Shown in pieces: positions 1-6,651 of a stretch of DNA of 6,651 nucleotides (its first letter is position 1; each line of letters opens with the position of its first letter). Position numbers and translations under genes: made by a program. Source of the DNA: an uncultured Planctomycetaceae bacterium (GTDB lineage Bacteria; Planctomycetota; Planctomycetia; Pirellulales; JACPPG01); assembly GCA_945957305.1 (NCBI GenBank), contig CAMFLN010000174.1, positions 1 to 6,651 of the forward strand. The letters are read 5' to 3'. A model generated the notes under the pieces. The model ran no database searches, was not told where the DNA came from, and worked only from the letters and a program-made list of their open reading frames with translations.

Positions 1-582
1 AAACAGATCTGTGCAATAACCCTGGGTCTTCTCAAAACGCCCATTGTGCAGCAAGGCGGGGTTGAAATTCGTATTATCCGGCGCGTCTCCGCAACTGCCG
101 GGAAAAGTCTGGCCAATCCCCCCGGCGCCATGAATGAACACCTCGTCGAAACCGCGTTTGTCGGGCCAGCGTTCCGGCTCATCCCCCAGGTGCCACTTGC
201 CGAAGATGCCAGTGGTATAGCCCGCCGATTTTAAAACCTGCGCGAGTGTCGTCGCGCCCAGGGTCAATCGTTCGCGCTCGTTGATCGTGTGCGTGACACC
301 ATTCTTGAACTCGTGACGGCCGGTCAACAACGCCGCGCGCGTCGGCGCGCAGGTGGGACTGACGTGAAAATCGGTAAACCGCACGCTTTCGCGCCAGAAA
401 GCGTCTAGCGCCGGGGTCTTGATGATGGGACTTCCCAGGCAGGCAAAGTCGCCGTAACCAACGTCGTCCGGCATGACAATAATAATGTTCGGGCGTTTTG
501 CCACCTCGCGCCCGTGCGTGCCGTGCGCAGCGAACAGCGCGACGACCAGGGCAAGCATTGTCTTCCAACGAAATACGTACAC
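1..582 (-). CDS. Exported type I sulfatase (arylsulfatase family), 3' part missing
   Basis: The visible 194 residues are the N-terminal part of a formylglycine-dependent sulfatase, which hydrolyses sulfate esters, probably on polysaccharides outside the cytoplasm. I chose the GTG at 582 because it gives a proper signal peptide: a basic start (R5, K7) followed by the hydrophobic stretch MLALVVALFAA (residues 9-19). A purine-rich GAGTGAGG lies just upstream. The alternative ATG at 558 would drop the basic residues. Visible family marks are the metal-binding pair D39-D40 in VMPDDVGYGD, the CAPTR signature at C78-R82 followed by AALLTGR (C78 is the predicted formylglycine), and GKWHLGD at 128-134 with K129 and H131. 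The motif GFDEVFIHGAGGIGQ at 144-158 fits planctomycete arylsulfatases as I remember them. The C-terminal half, with the second DN metal motif, lies beyond the left edge. The gene begins 7 bases after the stop of the other sulfatase, so the two are probably co-transcribed. The natural substrate cannot be told from sequence. Confidence 0.93.
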   Translation of the reverse strand, partial: MYVFRWKTMLALVVALFAAHGTHGREVAKRPNIIIVMPDDVGYGDFACLGSPIIKTPALDAFWRESVRFTDFHVSPTCAPTRAALLTGRHEFKNGVTHTINERERLTLGATTLAQVLKSAGYTTGIFGKWHLGDEPERWPDKRGFDEVFIHGAGGIGQTFPGSCGDAPDNTNFNPALLHNGRFEKTQGYCTDLF

Positions 583-589
583 TCTTGCC

Positions 590-2068
590 TCACTCTCCGG
601 TTACGCGGCCCGGCGCGCGACGATTCTTTCCCGCGCGCTGGGTCAACTTGTCCCCCAGGTCATCGCGGGCAACTTCGGCGTAACCCAACAAGCTGCTCAC
701 GATATCGGGATGTTCTGCCGCCACATTCTTGGTTTCACCAATGTCGGCAGCGACGTTGTAAAGTTCCGGCGACTCCAGCTTGCGCGGCTCATACGACACC
801 GGTTTGCCTCCGGATCCGCCGGGGCGGCCCGCGAGCGTGCGATAGGTATGCGGCAGGTAAAGTTTCCAGGGACCGCTCATCACGGCCTGCAATTCGTTGT
901 CGTTGTAATAGAAGTAGTACGCCTCGTGCGGATTCTTGGCGGTCGCCTCGCCCGAAAGTAGCGGCCAGATATCCTGCCCGTCGATCTTTTGCGGGGGCAA
1001 GGCCGCGCCGGACAACCGGGCGATCGTGGGAAAGAGATCGATCGTCATGGCGGGCTCATGGCAGACGCTTCCCGGCGGAATCACACCGGGAAAGCGCGCG
1101 ATAAAGGGCTCGCGCACGCCTCCCTCCCAACACGTTCCCTTCCCCTCGCGCAGCGGTCCCGCCGAGCCCGCGTGATCGCCGTAGTTCAACCAGGGACCAT
1201 TGTCCGAGCTGAAGATCACCAGCGTCCGGCGATCCAGCTCGTTACGCGCAAGCGCCGCCAGGATTTCGCCCACCGACCAATCGATTTCTTGCATCACGTC
1301 GCCGTAGAGCCCTGCGCCGGATTTGCCCTCGAACTTCTCACTGACATGCAACGGCACATGCGCCATGCTATGCGGCACGTACAACAAGAAGGGACGATCC
1401 TTGTTGCGCTCGATGAAGCTCACGGCGTGCTCGGTATACCAGGTTGTCAATTGGCGCTGTTCTTTCGACGTCACCTCAGGCAGGATGACTTTGTCCCCCT
1501 CGACCAGCGGCAGATCGGGAAAGCCTTGCCGCTTCTTCTGCCCTGGCGTTGCCAGATAGTCGGGGTGCAACGGCCACATATCGTTGGAATAGGGCAGCCC
1601 GAAGTATTCGTCGAAGCCGTGATGCGTCGGCAAGAATTGCGGTAAGTGCCCCAAATGCCATTTGCCGTAGACCGCCGTGGCATATCCTTGAGGCTTGACC
1701 AGCTCGGCGAGCGTCATCTCGTCTGCATTGATGCCAATCTTAGCCTGCGGCCCCAGTGCGCCTTGGATGCCCAGACGATTCGGGTAGCAGCCAGTCAACA
1801 ACGCCGTGCGCGACGCCGAGCAGACGGGCTGCGCCGTGTAGAACCGCGTAAACCGAATTCCTTCGGCCGCCATGCGATCAAGATGGGGCGTTTGATAACC
1901 CTTGGCGCCAAAGACGCCGACGTCGGCATAGCCCACGTCGTCGCAGTAGATGATGACGATGTTCGGATGCTCTGGCGGCGCCGCAGGGCTTTGCGCGCGG
2001 GCAGCGCCGACCAAGGTGCTGGCCACGGCAACAATCACGGCGGCAGACTGACGGACCGCACGAACCAT
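590..2068 (-). CDS. Exported type I sulfatase (arylsulfatase A-like), complete
   Basis: A complete sulfatase of 492 aa from the preferred ATG at 2068, a normal length for the family. It should hydrolyse sulfate esters in the periplasm or outside the cell. The signal peptide has a basic start (R3, R6), a hydrophobic core (about 9-22) and an AARA-Q cleavage-like site near residue 25. Active-site residues in order are D43-D44 (IYCDDVGYAD), C83 in CSASR followed by TALLTG (predicted formylglycine, with Ala where Pro is usual), K136 and H138 in GKWHLGH, H233 in PHSMAH, D289-N290 in SSDNGPW, and K310 in REGKGT. All expected catalytic positions are present, so it looks active. The start is uncertain. 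The frame is open to an ATG at 2209, and an ATG at 2119 would add an N-terminus with a VRRTLL twin-arginine-like stretch. I prefer 2068 because it gives the most compact signal peptide. No strong Shine-Dalgarno decides between them. It is first in the leftward pair and divergent from the TMTC-like genes. Activity would need a formylglycine-generating enzyme encoded elsewhere. Substrate unknown. Confidence 0.91.
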   Translation of the reverse strand: MVRAVRQSAAVIVAVASTLVGAARAQSPAAPPEHPNIVIIYCDDVGYADVGVFGAKGYQTPHLDRMAAEGIRFTRFYTAQPVCSASRTALLTGCYPNRLGIQGALGPQAKIGINADEMTLAELVKPQGYATAVYGKWHLGHLPQFLPTHHGFDEYFGLPYSNDMWPLHPDYLATPGQKKRQGFPDLPLVEGDKVILPEVTSKEQRQLTTWYTEHAVSFIERNKDRPFLLYVPHSMAHVPLHVSEKFEGKSGAGLYGDVMQEIDWSVGEILAALARNELDRRTLVIFSSDNGPWLNYGDHAGSAGPLREGKGTCWEGGVREPFIARFPGVIPPGSVCHEPAMTIDLFPTIARLSGAALPPQKIDGQDIWPLLSGEATAKNPHEAYYFYYNDNELQAVMSGPWKLYLPHTYRTLAGRPGGSGGKPVSYEPRKLESPELYNVAADIGETKNVAAEHPDIVSSLLGYAEVARDDLGDKLTQRAGKNRRAPGRVTGE

Positions 2069-2277
2069 TTCCAGAAGCGTCCTACGGACGCCGGGCACAC
2101 ATCGCTGCTGAAAGTTCATCAAAGGGCCTGCCAAGGATTTGCAATTTGTGACCGGGGAGCTTACCGGTGTCTCAGGATACCACTTCTCGCGCAGCATTGC
2201 GGCAACCATAATCGAAACTTGTCCCGAGAGAATCTCCCTCTGGTTGCTACCTGCACGTTCATGGTATTAGGCGGTCG
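2069..2277. promoter_or_regulatory. Divergent intergenic region, probable promoters for both directions
   Basis: About 209 bases separate the preferred sulfatase start from the first TMTC-like gene. Because the flanking genes diverge, both promoters should lie here. I see no convincing -35/-10 pair on either strand. A CATAAT at about 2207-2212 on the plus strand is only weakly -10-like. A short inverted repeat, ACCGG at 2151-2155 with CCGGT at 2164-2168 (8-base spacer), could be an operator half-site pair but may be chance. If the sulfatase begins at 2119 or 2209, this region shrinks to 158 or 68 bases. Confidence 0.35.
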
Positions 2278-4245
2278 ATGACGCAGAGCGACGAGCCCGA
2301 GGTAACTGCTCCCCCGCCCCCTCCCGCGGCGCCATCCGGCCGGTGCTGCGAGGCGTGGTCGCTCCTCAAGGCGGCGTTGGGCGCCCTGGTGATCGCCGCG
2401 GCAGTGACAGCGATTTATCGCCGCGCACTCGATGCGCCGTTTGTCTTCGACGATCAAAGCACGGTCGTTTCGAATCCGTCGATCACGCAACTCTGGCCGC
2501 TGGTCGGCAGCCCAAGCCAGCGCGGCCCGCTCAATCCTCCGCCACAGTTTTGCACCGCAGGGAGGCCGCTCGTCAACCTCACGCTGGCGCTCAACTATCA
2601 TTTCTCCGGTCTCAAGCCGGCCGGCTATCACGCCTTTAACATCGCCTTGCACACGGCCAGTGCATTGCTGGTATGGGGGCTGGTGCGGCGCACCTTGCAG
2701 CTTCCCTATTTCAAGGAACAGTTCGCGCGCACGGCCAACCTGCTGGCGTTCCTCGCGGCACTCGTCTGGGCGGTTCACCCGCTGCATACCGAGACGTTGA
2801 TTTACGTCACGCAGCGTACCGAATTGCTGGTCAGCTTTTTTTACCTGGCTACGCTCTATGCCAGTTTGCGCTATTGGCAGGCAACCTCACACGGGCCACG
2901 TCGCATCTGGCTCATCGTCGCCGTTCTGAGCTGCCTCGGCGGTATGGCGTCGAAGGAGGTCATGGTCTCGGCGCCGGTCATGGTGTTGCTCTTCGAGCGC
3001 ACGTTTATCGCCGGATCTTTTCGCCGGGCCTGGGCGCAGTCCTGGCCGCTCTACCTGGGGCTGGCACTCGGCTGGGCCTTGTTGTTCGTATTGCATGCTG
3101 ATGGACCACGATCGGATTCCGTGGGCTTCGGCCTCGGCATTTCGGCGCACCAGTGGTGGCTGACCCAGACGCGCGTTTTGCTGCTGTACCTGAAACTAGC
3201 TGTATGGCCCTGGCCGTTGTGCATTCATTATCAAGAGGATTACCTGACGTCGCTCAGCGACGCCTGGCGGACCTTGCTGCCGGCTCTGCTACTTGTCGTT
3301 GCGGCGGCGCTCCTGGCGTGGCGCCGTACGTCGACTGGCTACGTCTTGTTGTGGATGTTTGCCATCCTCTCTCCGACACTGGTCGTGCCGATCACAACCG
3401 AAGTCGCCGCCGAGCGGCGCATGTACTTGCCGCTGGCCGCGCTTGTGCCCTGGGCAATCGCGGGAGCTTACGCTTTTTTCGACCGGAGACATGCCCGTTC
3501 CACGGACGACGCGGCGAGCGCCCGCGCTGGCACGACCCTGGCCCCTATTTTGATCACGAGCTGCTGCATTGCCCTCATTTTTGCAATTGTGAACACGCGG
3601 CGTCTGAATGCCTATCATGACGCGGTAACGCTCTGGCACGATACAGCACTGCGACAGCCAGCGAGCGCCACCGTGCGAATCAATTTGGGCATGGCCTTGA
3701 TGCAAGCGGGGCGACCGCTGGAGGCCGCGCAGCAATTCGAAGTGGCCACGCAGTTGAAACCGGGTGCCGCCGACGCTTGGAACAATCTGGCTTTGGCGTC
3801 GATCAGCACCGACCAGACCGCGGAAGCTGTTGCCGCCGGAGAACGCGCCGTGGCCTTGGCGCCTGAGTTCGCGGAAGCTCACAACAATCTGGCCGTGGCC
3901 TTATTGAAAGCAGGGCAGAGCGCCGCAGCGGTGAAACATTTCGAAGAAGCCCTGCATCTCCGGCCCAATTATCTCGACGCGCACATGAATCTCGGACTGG
4001 CGCTCGCGCATTCCCAGGACCACGCGGCGGCGATCAAGCATTTGGCCGTGGTCGTGGAGCAGCGCCCGGAACTTTTAGCGGCCTACGGCCCGCTTGTGCG
4101 CGCGTATGCCGCGCAGGGCCAGCAGGCCGAGGCCATCGCCACGGCTCGCCAAGCGCTGCGCCTGGCCCAGTCGCAAGGAAAACCGGTCGAGGCCGAACAG
4201 ATCGGGACCTGGCTGCGCGAGAACGGCGACGGAGTGCATGACTAA
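2278..4245 (+). CDS. TMTC-like GT-C membrane protein with C-terminal TPR repeats, copy 1
   Basis: A 655-aa polytopic membrane protein. After a Pro-rich cytoplasmic head (PPPPPAAP at 12-19) come about 11-12 hydrophobic segments between residues 30 and 438, then five TPR units of about 34 residues from about 461 to 630 (for example FAEAHNNLAVALLKAGQSAA). Landmarks are D58-D59 in VFDDQSTVVSNP, GRPLVNLTLALNY at 95-107, HPLHTE at 167-172, TQRTELL at 178-184, SKEVMVSAP at 225-233 and ERRMYLP at 379-385. The same order (FDD, RPL..L...NY, HP.HTE, RAELL, KE, ER.LYLP, then TPRs) is found in eukaryotic TMTC1-4 (DUF1736), which are O-mannosyltransferases for cadherins. By inference this is a GT-C-fold glycosyltransferase taking a lipid-linked sugar outside the cytoplasm, with the TPRs perhaps holding the acceptor. 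Donor and acceptor are unknown. An AGGCGG stretch just before the ATG could be a weak ribosome site. Its stop overlaps the next gene's start. Confidence 0.94.
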   Translation: MTQSDEPEVTAPPPPPAAPSGRCCEAWSLLKAALGALVIAAAVTAIYRRALDAPFVFDDQSTVVSNPSITQLWPLVGSPSQRGPLNPPPQFCTAGRPLVNLTLALNYHFSGLKPAGYHAFNIALHTASALLVWGLVRRTLQLPYFKEQFARTANLLAFLAALVWAVHPLHTETLIYVTQRTELLVSFFYLATLYASLRYWQATSHGPRRIWLIVAVLSCLGGMASKEVMVSAPVMVLLFERTFIAGSFRRAWAQSWPLYLGLALGWALLFVLHADGPRSDSVGFGLGISAHQWWLTQTRVLLLYLKLAVWPWPLCIHYQEDYLTSLSDAWRTLLPALLLVVAAALLAWRRTSTGYVLLWMFAILSPTLVVPITTEVAAERRMYLPLAALVPWAIAGAYAFFDRRHARSTDDAASARAGTTLAPILITSCCIALIFAIVNTRRLNAYHDAVTLWHDTALRQPASATVRINLGMALMQAGRPLEAAQQFEVATQLKPGAADAWNNLALASISTDQTAEAVAAGERAVALAPEFAEAHNNLAVALLKAGQSAAAVKHFEEALHLRPNYLDAHMNLGLALAHSQDHAAAIKHLAVVVEQRPELLAAYGPLVRAYAAQGQQAEAIATARQALRLAQSQGKPVEAEQIGTWLRENGDGVHD

Positions 4246-4247
4246 TG
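4231..4247 (+). promoter_or_regulatory. TAATG stop/start overlap with ribosome site for copy 2
   Basis: The TAA that ends copy 1 (4243-4245) shares its last A with the ATG of copy 2 (4245-4247). A GGAG at 4231-4234 lies 10 bases before that ATG, inside the last codons of copy 1, and can serve as its Shine-Dalgarno. This arrangement normally means one mRNA and translational coupling, and it fixes the start of copy 2. Confidence 0.8.
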
Positions 4248-6329
4248 GCCCAGCGCAAGCGTCACTCCGCACGTCACGAAACGTTGGCGCCAAACACAGC
4301 CGGGTCGGCGCCGTGGCTCACCCGCGCGGCACAGCACCCGCTGGCCCGCGCAGTGGCTGGCGTCTTGGTACTGATCGCTACCGTGTTGGTCGTCTATGGG
4401 CCGGCGCTGCACGCGCAGTTCATTTTCGACGACATGCCGACCGTGGTGCGCAATGACTCGATTCGGCGAGTGTGGCCGCTCTGGGGAACCAGCGAAAATC
4501 CCGGACCTCTGCAACCGCCGGCGCAAGCGCCCGTTTCGGGCCGGCCGCTGGTGAATCTTTCCTTGGCGCTGAACTATGCGTTCGCTGGCGTCGATCCCTT
4601 CGGCTATCACTTGGGCAACGTACTGCTGCACATTACTTCGGCTCTGCTGTTGTGGGTGATGGTGCGGCGCACCTTGACACTCGAATATTTTGGCGGCCGC
4701 TTCGCGAACTCCGCCAACGTGCTGGGTTGGATCACGGCCATGCTCTGGGCCATCCACCCGCTGGCGATCGACGCTGTCGAATACGTGACGCAGCGCACTG
4801 AGCTGTTGATGGCCTTCTGCTATCTCTTGACCTTTGACGCCTGTTGGCATTACTGGCATGCCACGTCACGCGGGGCGCGTGGCGGTTGGCTCTTGTTGGC
4901 GGTCGGCGCCTGCCTGGCCGGCATGGCGGCGAAGGAAGTCATGGTTTCCGCCCCCGTGATGGTGCTGTTGTACGAACGCACCTTTATTACTGGGTCGGTA
5001 GCAAAGGCACTGCGCCGCTCCTGGCCGCTCTATACAGGTTTGGCACTGACCTGGGGGCTGCTGGCGCTCTTGAATATCTCAGCTCCCCGCTCGAACACCG
5101 CCGGATTTCACTTGGATGTTTCACCGCTCACTTGGTGGTTCACCCAGGCCAAGGTGCTGCTGATCTATTTGAAGTTGGTCGTTTGGCCGGCGCCGTTGTT
5201 GATCTATTACGACATTCCCTATATCGAGTCGTTAGGCGTTGCCATTCCATGGCTGGCCGCGGTCGCGTCACTGGCTGTATTGACAATAGTGCTGCTGTGG
5301 CGGCGTTCGGCGGTTGGCTTTGTGCTTACGCTGGTGTTCGCCCTGCTATCGCCGACCCTGGTTGTTCCGGTAGTGACAGAAGTCGCCGCTGAACGGCGCA
5401 TGTATTTGCCGCTGGCAGCCCTGTTGGCCTTGGCTGTGAGCAGCGGCTACCTGCTGGCCGAGCGTCTGGCCGGACGTCGCCCAGATAAATCGCGCCATTC
5501 CGCGACGAATTGGCCGTTGGCTTTCGTGGCGATACTCAGCGTGCTTGTGCTGCTGATTTATGCCGAGCGTAGCAGCCGGCGATTGGCCGATTTCGCCACG
5601 CCCCTGGCGATCTGGCAAGCGGCGCTGCCCTACGAACCGGACAGCGAATACGTGCAGAACAACGTGGGAATGGCGCTAGTGGCGCTGGGGCGGTCGCGCG
5701 AAGCCATTCCGCATTTTGCCGCGGCGGCGCAGCACAATCCCGATTCGGTCAAAGCGCACACGGAACTCGGCTTCGCCCTGATTGCCGGGGGCCGCGCGGT
5801 GGACGCCCTGGAGCACTTTACCACCATGGCCGAGCTCGATCCGCGTAGCTTCCGGGCGCAAAATAACCTGGGCTTTGCCTTGGTCGTGGCGGGCCGGCCC
5901 GAGCAGGCTCTTCCCCATCTGCAACAGGCTTGCGAGCTCGATCCCGCTGCGGCCGAGCCACATAACAACCTGGGACTGGCCATGGGAGGCTTGCAGCGCC
6001 CGGAAGAGGCCATCCGTCACTTTCAACGGGCGTTAGAATTGCAACCGAATTTTCCCGATGCGGCCGCAAACTTGGGAATCGCCGAGCTCAGCGCGGGACG
6101 CGTTGAGCAAGCGGCCGTAGACTTGGAACACGCGTTGCAACTCCGCCCCGAGCAGTTCGATGCAGTCCTACCCTTGGCAACCGCCTACGAACAACGGGGG
6201 CGACAATCCGAGGCGATTGCCACGGTACAGGCCGCACAACAGCGAGCCGTGGCAAAAAACAGAACGGACGAGGCACGCAAGTTCGAGCAGTGGCTGCAAA
6301 CTCATCGTCCGCGCCCGGCCGCGCCGTAA
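4245..6329 (+). CDS. TMTC-like GT-C membrane protein with C-terminal TPR repeats, copy 2
   Basis: A 694-aa paralog of the gene before it. Over an ungapped 83-residue stretch (170-252, against 166-248 of copy 1) I count 53 identities by hand. The head is basic (RKRHSARH), then the first hydrophobic helix at about 35-52 leads to D62-D63 in IFDDMPTVVRND. Then come GRPLVNLSLALNY at 99-111, TQRTELL at 182-188, AKEVMVSAP at 229-237 and ERRMYLP at 383-389, with about 11-12 membrane segments ending near 439. Five to six TPR units follow from about 466 to 670 (for example AEPHNNLGLAMGGLQRPEEA). The HPLHTE of copy 1 is here HPLAID (171-176), so a His is lost and Glu becomes Asp, while the DD motif is kept. 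The predicted role is the same as for copy 1, an extracytoplasmic glycosyltransferase, perhaps with a different acceptor. It lies in one operon with copy 1. A scaffold without catalysis is an alternative. Confidence 0.94.
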   Translation: MAQRKRHSARHETLAPNTAGSAPWLTRAAQHPLARAVAGVLVLIATVLVVYGPALHAQFIFDDMPTVVRNDSIRRVWPLWGTSENPGPLQPPAQAPVSGRPLVNLSLALNYAFAGVDPFGYHLGNVLLHITSALLLWVMVRRTLTLEYFGGRFANSANVLGWITAMLWAIHPLAIDAVEYVTQRTELLMAFCYLLTFDACWHYWHATSRGARGGWLLLAVGACLAGMAAKEVMVSAPVMVLLYERTFITGSVAKALRRSWPLYTGLALTWGLLALLNISAPRSNTAGFHLDVSPLTWWFTQAKVLLIYLKLVVWPAPLLIYYDIPYIESLGVAIPWLAAVASLAVLTIVLLWRRSAVGFVLTLVFALLSPTLVVPVVTEVAAERRMYLPLAALLALAVSSGYLLAERLAGRRPDKSRHSATNWPLAFVAILSVLVLLIYAERSSRRLADFATPLAIWQAALPYEPDSEYVQNNVGMALVALGRSREAIPHFAAAAQHNPDSVKAHTELGFALIAGGRAVDALEHFTTMAELDPRSFRAQNNLGFALVVAGRPEQALPHLQQACELDPAAAEPHNNLGLAMGGLQRPEEAIRHFQRALELQPNFPDAAANLGIAELSAGRVEQAAVDLEHALQLRPEQFDAVLPLATAYEQRGRQSEAIATVQAAQQRAVAKNRTDEARKFEQWLQTHRPRPAAP

Positions 6330-6454
6330 AAGGCGATCGTGCGCTGCCAACGGCGGCGATCAACGGTATCCTTGAATCTTTCCGTGTCAGCTTTGCGGCA
6401 ATACAACCATCACTCCCGGTCTTTCATCGGCGGTTCACTTCACTCACACGCCTC
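6330..6454. other. Intergenic gap between copies 2 and 3
   Basis: This stretch of 125 bases lies between the stop of copy 2 and the ATG of copy 3. I find no stem-loop followed by a T run, so no clear Rho-independent terminator, and no clear promoter. Copy 3 could therefore still be in the same transcript, but its ATG has no visible Shine-Dalgarno, unlike that of copy 2. Confidence 0.5.
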
Positions 6455-6651
6455 ATGGCCTCGCGCAAGAATCGCCGTCCCGGCAATACGAACGCTTCCC
6501 TCGCGACGGTTCCCGCGGGCCGCGGCAACGCGTCGTGGCGTGGACCGCTCGGACAGATTGTCGCCGCCGTCATCATCCTCGGCGGCGCAGTCGCATTACT
6601 ATACGCGCCGACGATTCACGCGCCGCTGATCTTCGACGATGGCAATGGCAT
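6455..6651 (+). CDS. TMTC-like GT-C membrane protein, copy 3, N-terminal fragment
   Basis: This reading frame opens at the ATG at 6455 and is cut by the window edge after 65 codons. It starts with a basic head (MASRKNRRPGN), then a hydrophobic helix at about 38-54, then YAPTIHAPLIFDDGNG. That last segment lines up with YGPALHAQFIFDD of copy 2 and YRRALDAPFVFDD of copy 1, including the Asp-Asp pair at residues 62-63, which fall at the same numbers as in copy 2. It is therefore almost certainly a third paralog in the same direction. No ATG, GTG or TTG lies in frame for at least the preceding 70 bases, which supports this start. Whether it carries TPRs cannot be seen. The basic heads make copies 2 and 3 look closer to each other than to copy 1, but the overlap is short. 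Confidence 0.85.
   Translation, partial: MASRKNRRPGNTNASLATVPAGRGNASWRGPLGQIVAAVIILGGAVALLYAPTIHAPLIFDDGNG

Noticed and set aside
2207..2212. CATAAT as a possible -10 box for copy 1.
   Set aside because: No acceptable -35 sits at the right distance, and a single hexamer in over 200 bases is weak evidence.
473..2281. Long plus-strand open frames of 160-220 codons opposite the sulfatases (for example 514-1104, 989-1645, 1646-2281).
   Set aside because: They are antisense to a frame with intact sulfatase motifs, are rich in Arg and Pro with no recognisable domain, and one spans the junction between the two sulfatases. GC-rich coding DNA commonly leaves such open shadows.
2161..2787. A minus-strand frame of 208 codons across the divergent region and the start of copy 1.
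   Set aside because: It runs opposite the conserved N-terminal domain of copy 1, is Arg/Glu-rich and resembles no family. It is best explained as a shadow.
3661..4180. Repeated AACAATCTGG-like words in the TPR-coding parts, considered as DNA repeats.
   Set aside because: They encode the recurring NNL of successive TPR units, so they reflect protein repeats and not a separate DNA element.
3289..4859. Minus-strand frames of about 200 codons opposite copies 1 and 2 (3289-3882, 4242-4859).
   Set aside because: They lie antisense to membrane and TPR segments that are conserved between the paralogs, with no start signals or domains of their own.
6330..6454. A terminator after copy 2.
   Set aside because: No stem with a following T run could be found in the 125 bases.
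6339..6629. A plus-strand frame of 96 codons near the right edge.
   Set aside because: It overlaps copy 3 in another frame. The frame from 6455 has the paralog motif YAPTIHAPLIFDD, so this one is a shadow.

Overview
This GC-rich window reads as a piece of a planctomycete chromosome. Two things suggest this: exported formylglycine-type sulfatases in tandem, and a tandem family of polytopic membrane proteins with C-terminal tetratricopeptide repeats (TPR), a combination common in Pirellulales-like genomes. The assignment is inference. No rRNA, tRNA, mobile element or CRISPR array is visible.

Left third (minus strand, 1-2068): two exported type I sulfatases lie head to tail and are transcribed leftward. 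The upstream one (590-2068) is complete. The downstream one starts at a GTG at 582, after a 7-base gap, and runs off the left edge after 194 codons. Both keep the metal-binding Asp pair and a formylglycine signature, but in different forms (CSASR and CAPTR). They are therefore two distinct family members and not a recent duplication.

Middle (2069-2277): a divergent intergenic region of about 209 bp separates the sulfatases from the rightward genes and probably holds both promoters.

Right two thirds (plus strand, 2278-6651): three consecutive paralogs of a GT-C-like membrane protein. Two are complete (655 and 694 aa) and joined by a TAATG stop/start overlap. The third starts at 6455 after a 125-bp gap and is cut by the window edge at codon 65. 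The two complete copies have an N-terminal membrane domain with an extracytoplasmic Asp-Asp motif, a GRPLVN..LALNY motif, a TQRTELL helix, a KEVM motif and an ERRMYLP motif, followed by five to six TPR units. This layout matches the eukaryotic TMTC (transmembrane and TPR, DUF1736) O-mannosyltransferases and related bacterial TPR membrane proteins. These are best read as candidate lipid-phosphosugar-dependent glycosyltransferases acting outside the cytoplasm. The acceptor is unknown.

Taken together, the window pairs possible surface glycosylation (rightward genes) with removal of sulfate from glycans (leftward genes). The functional link is only suggested by adjacency. The most notable point is the three-copy TMTC-like array, in which the second copy has lost a His/Glu motif that the first copy keeps.
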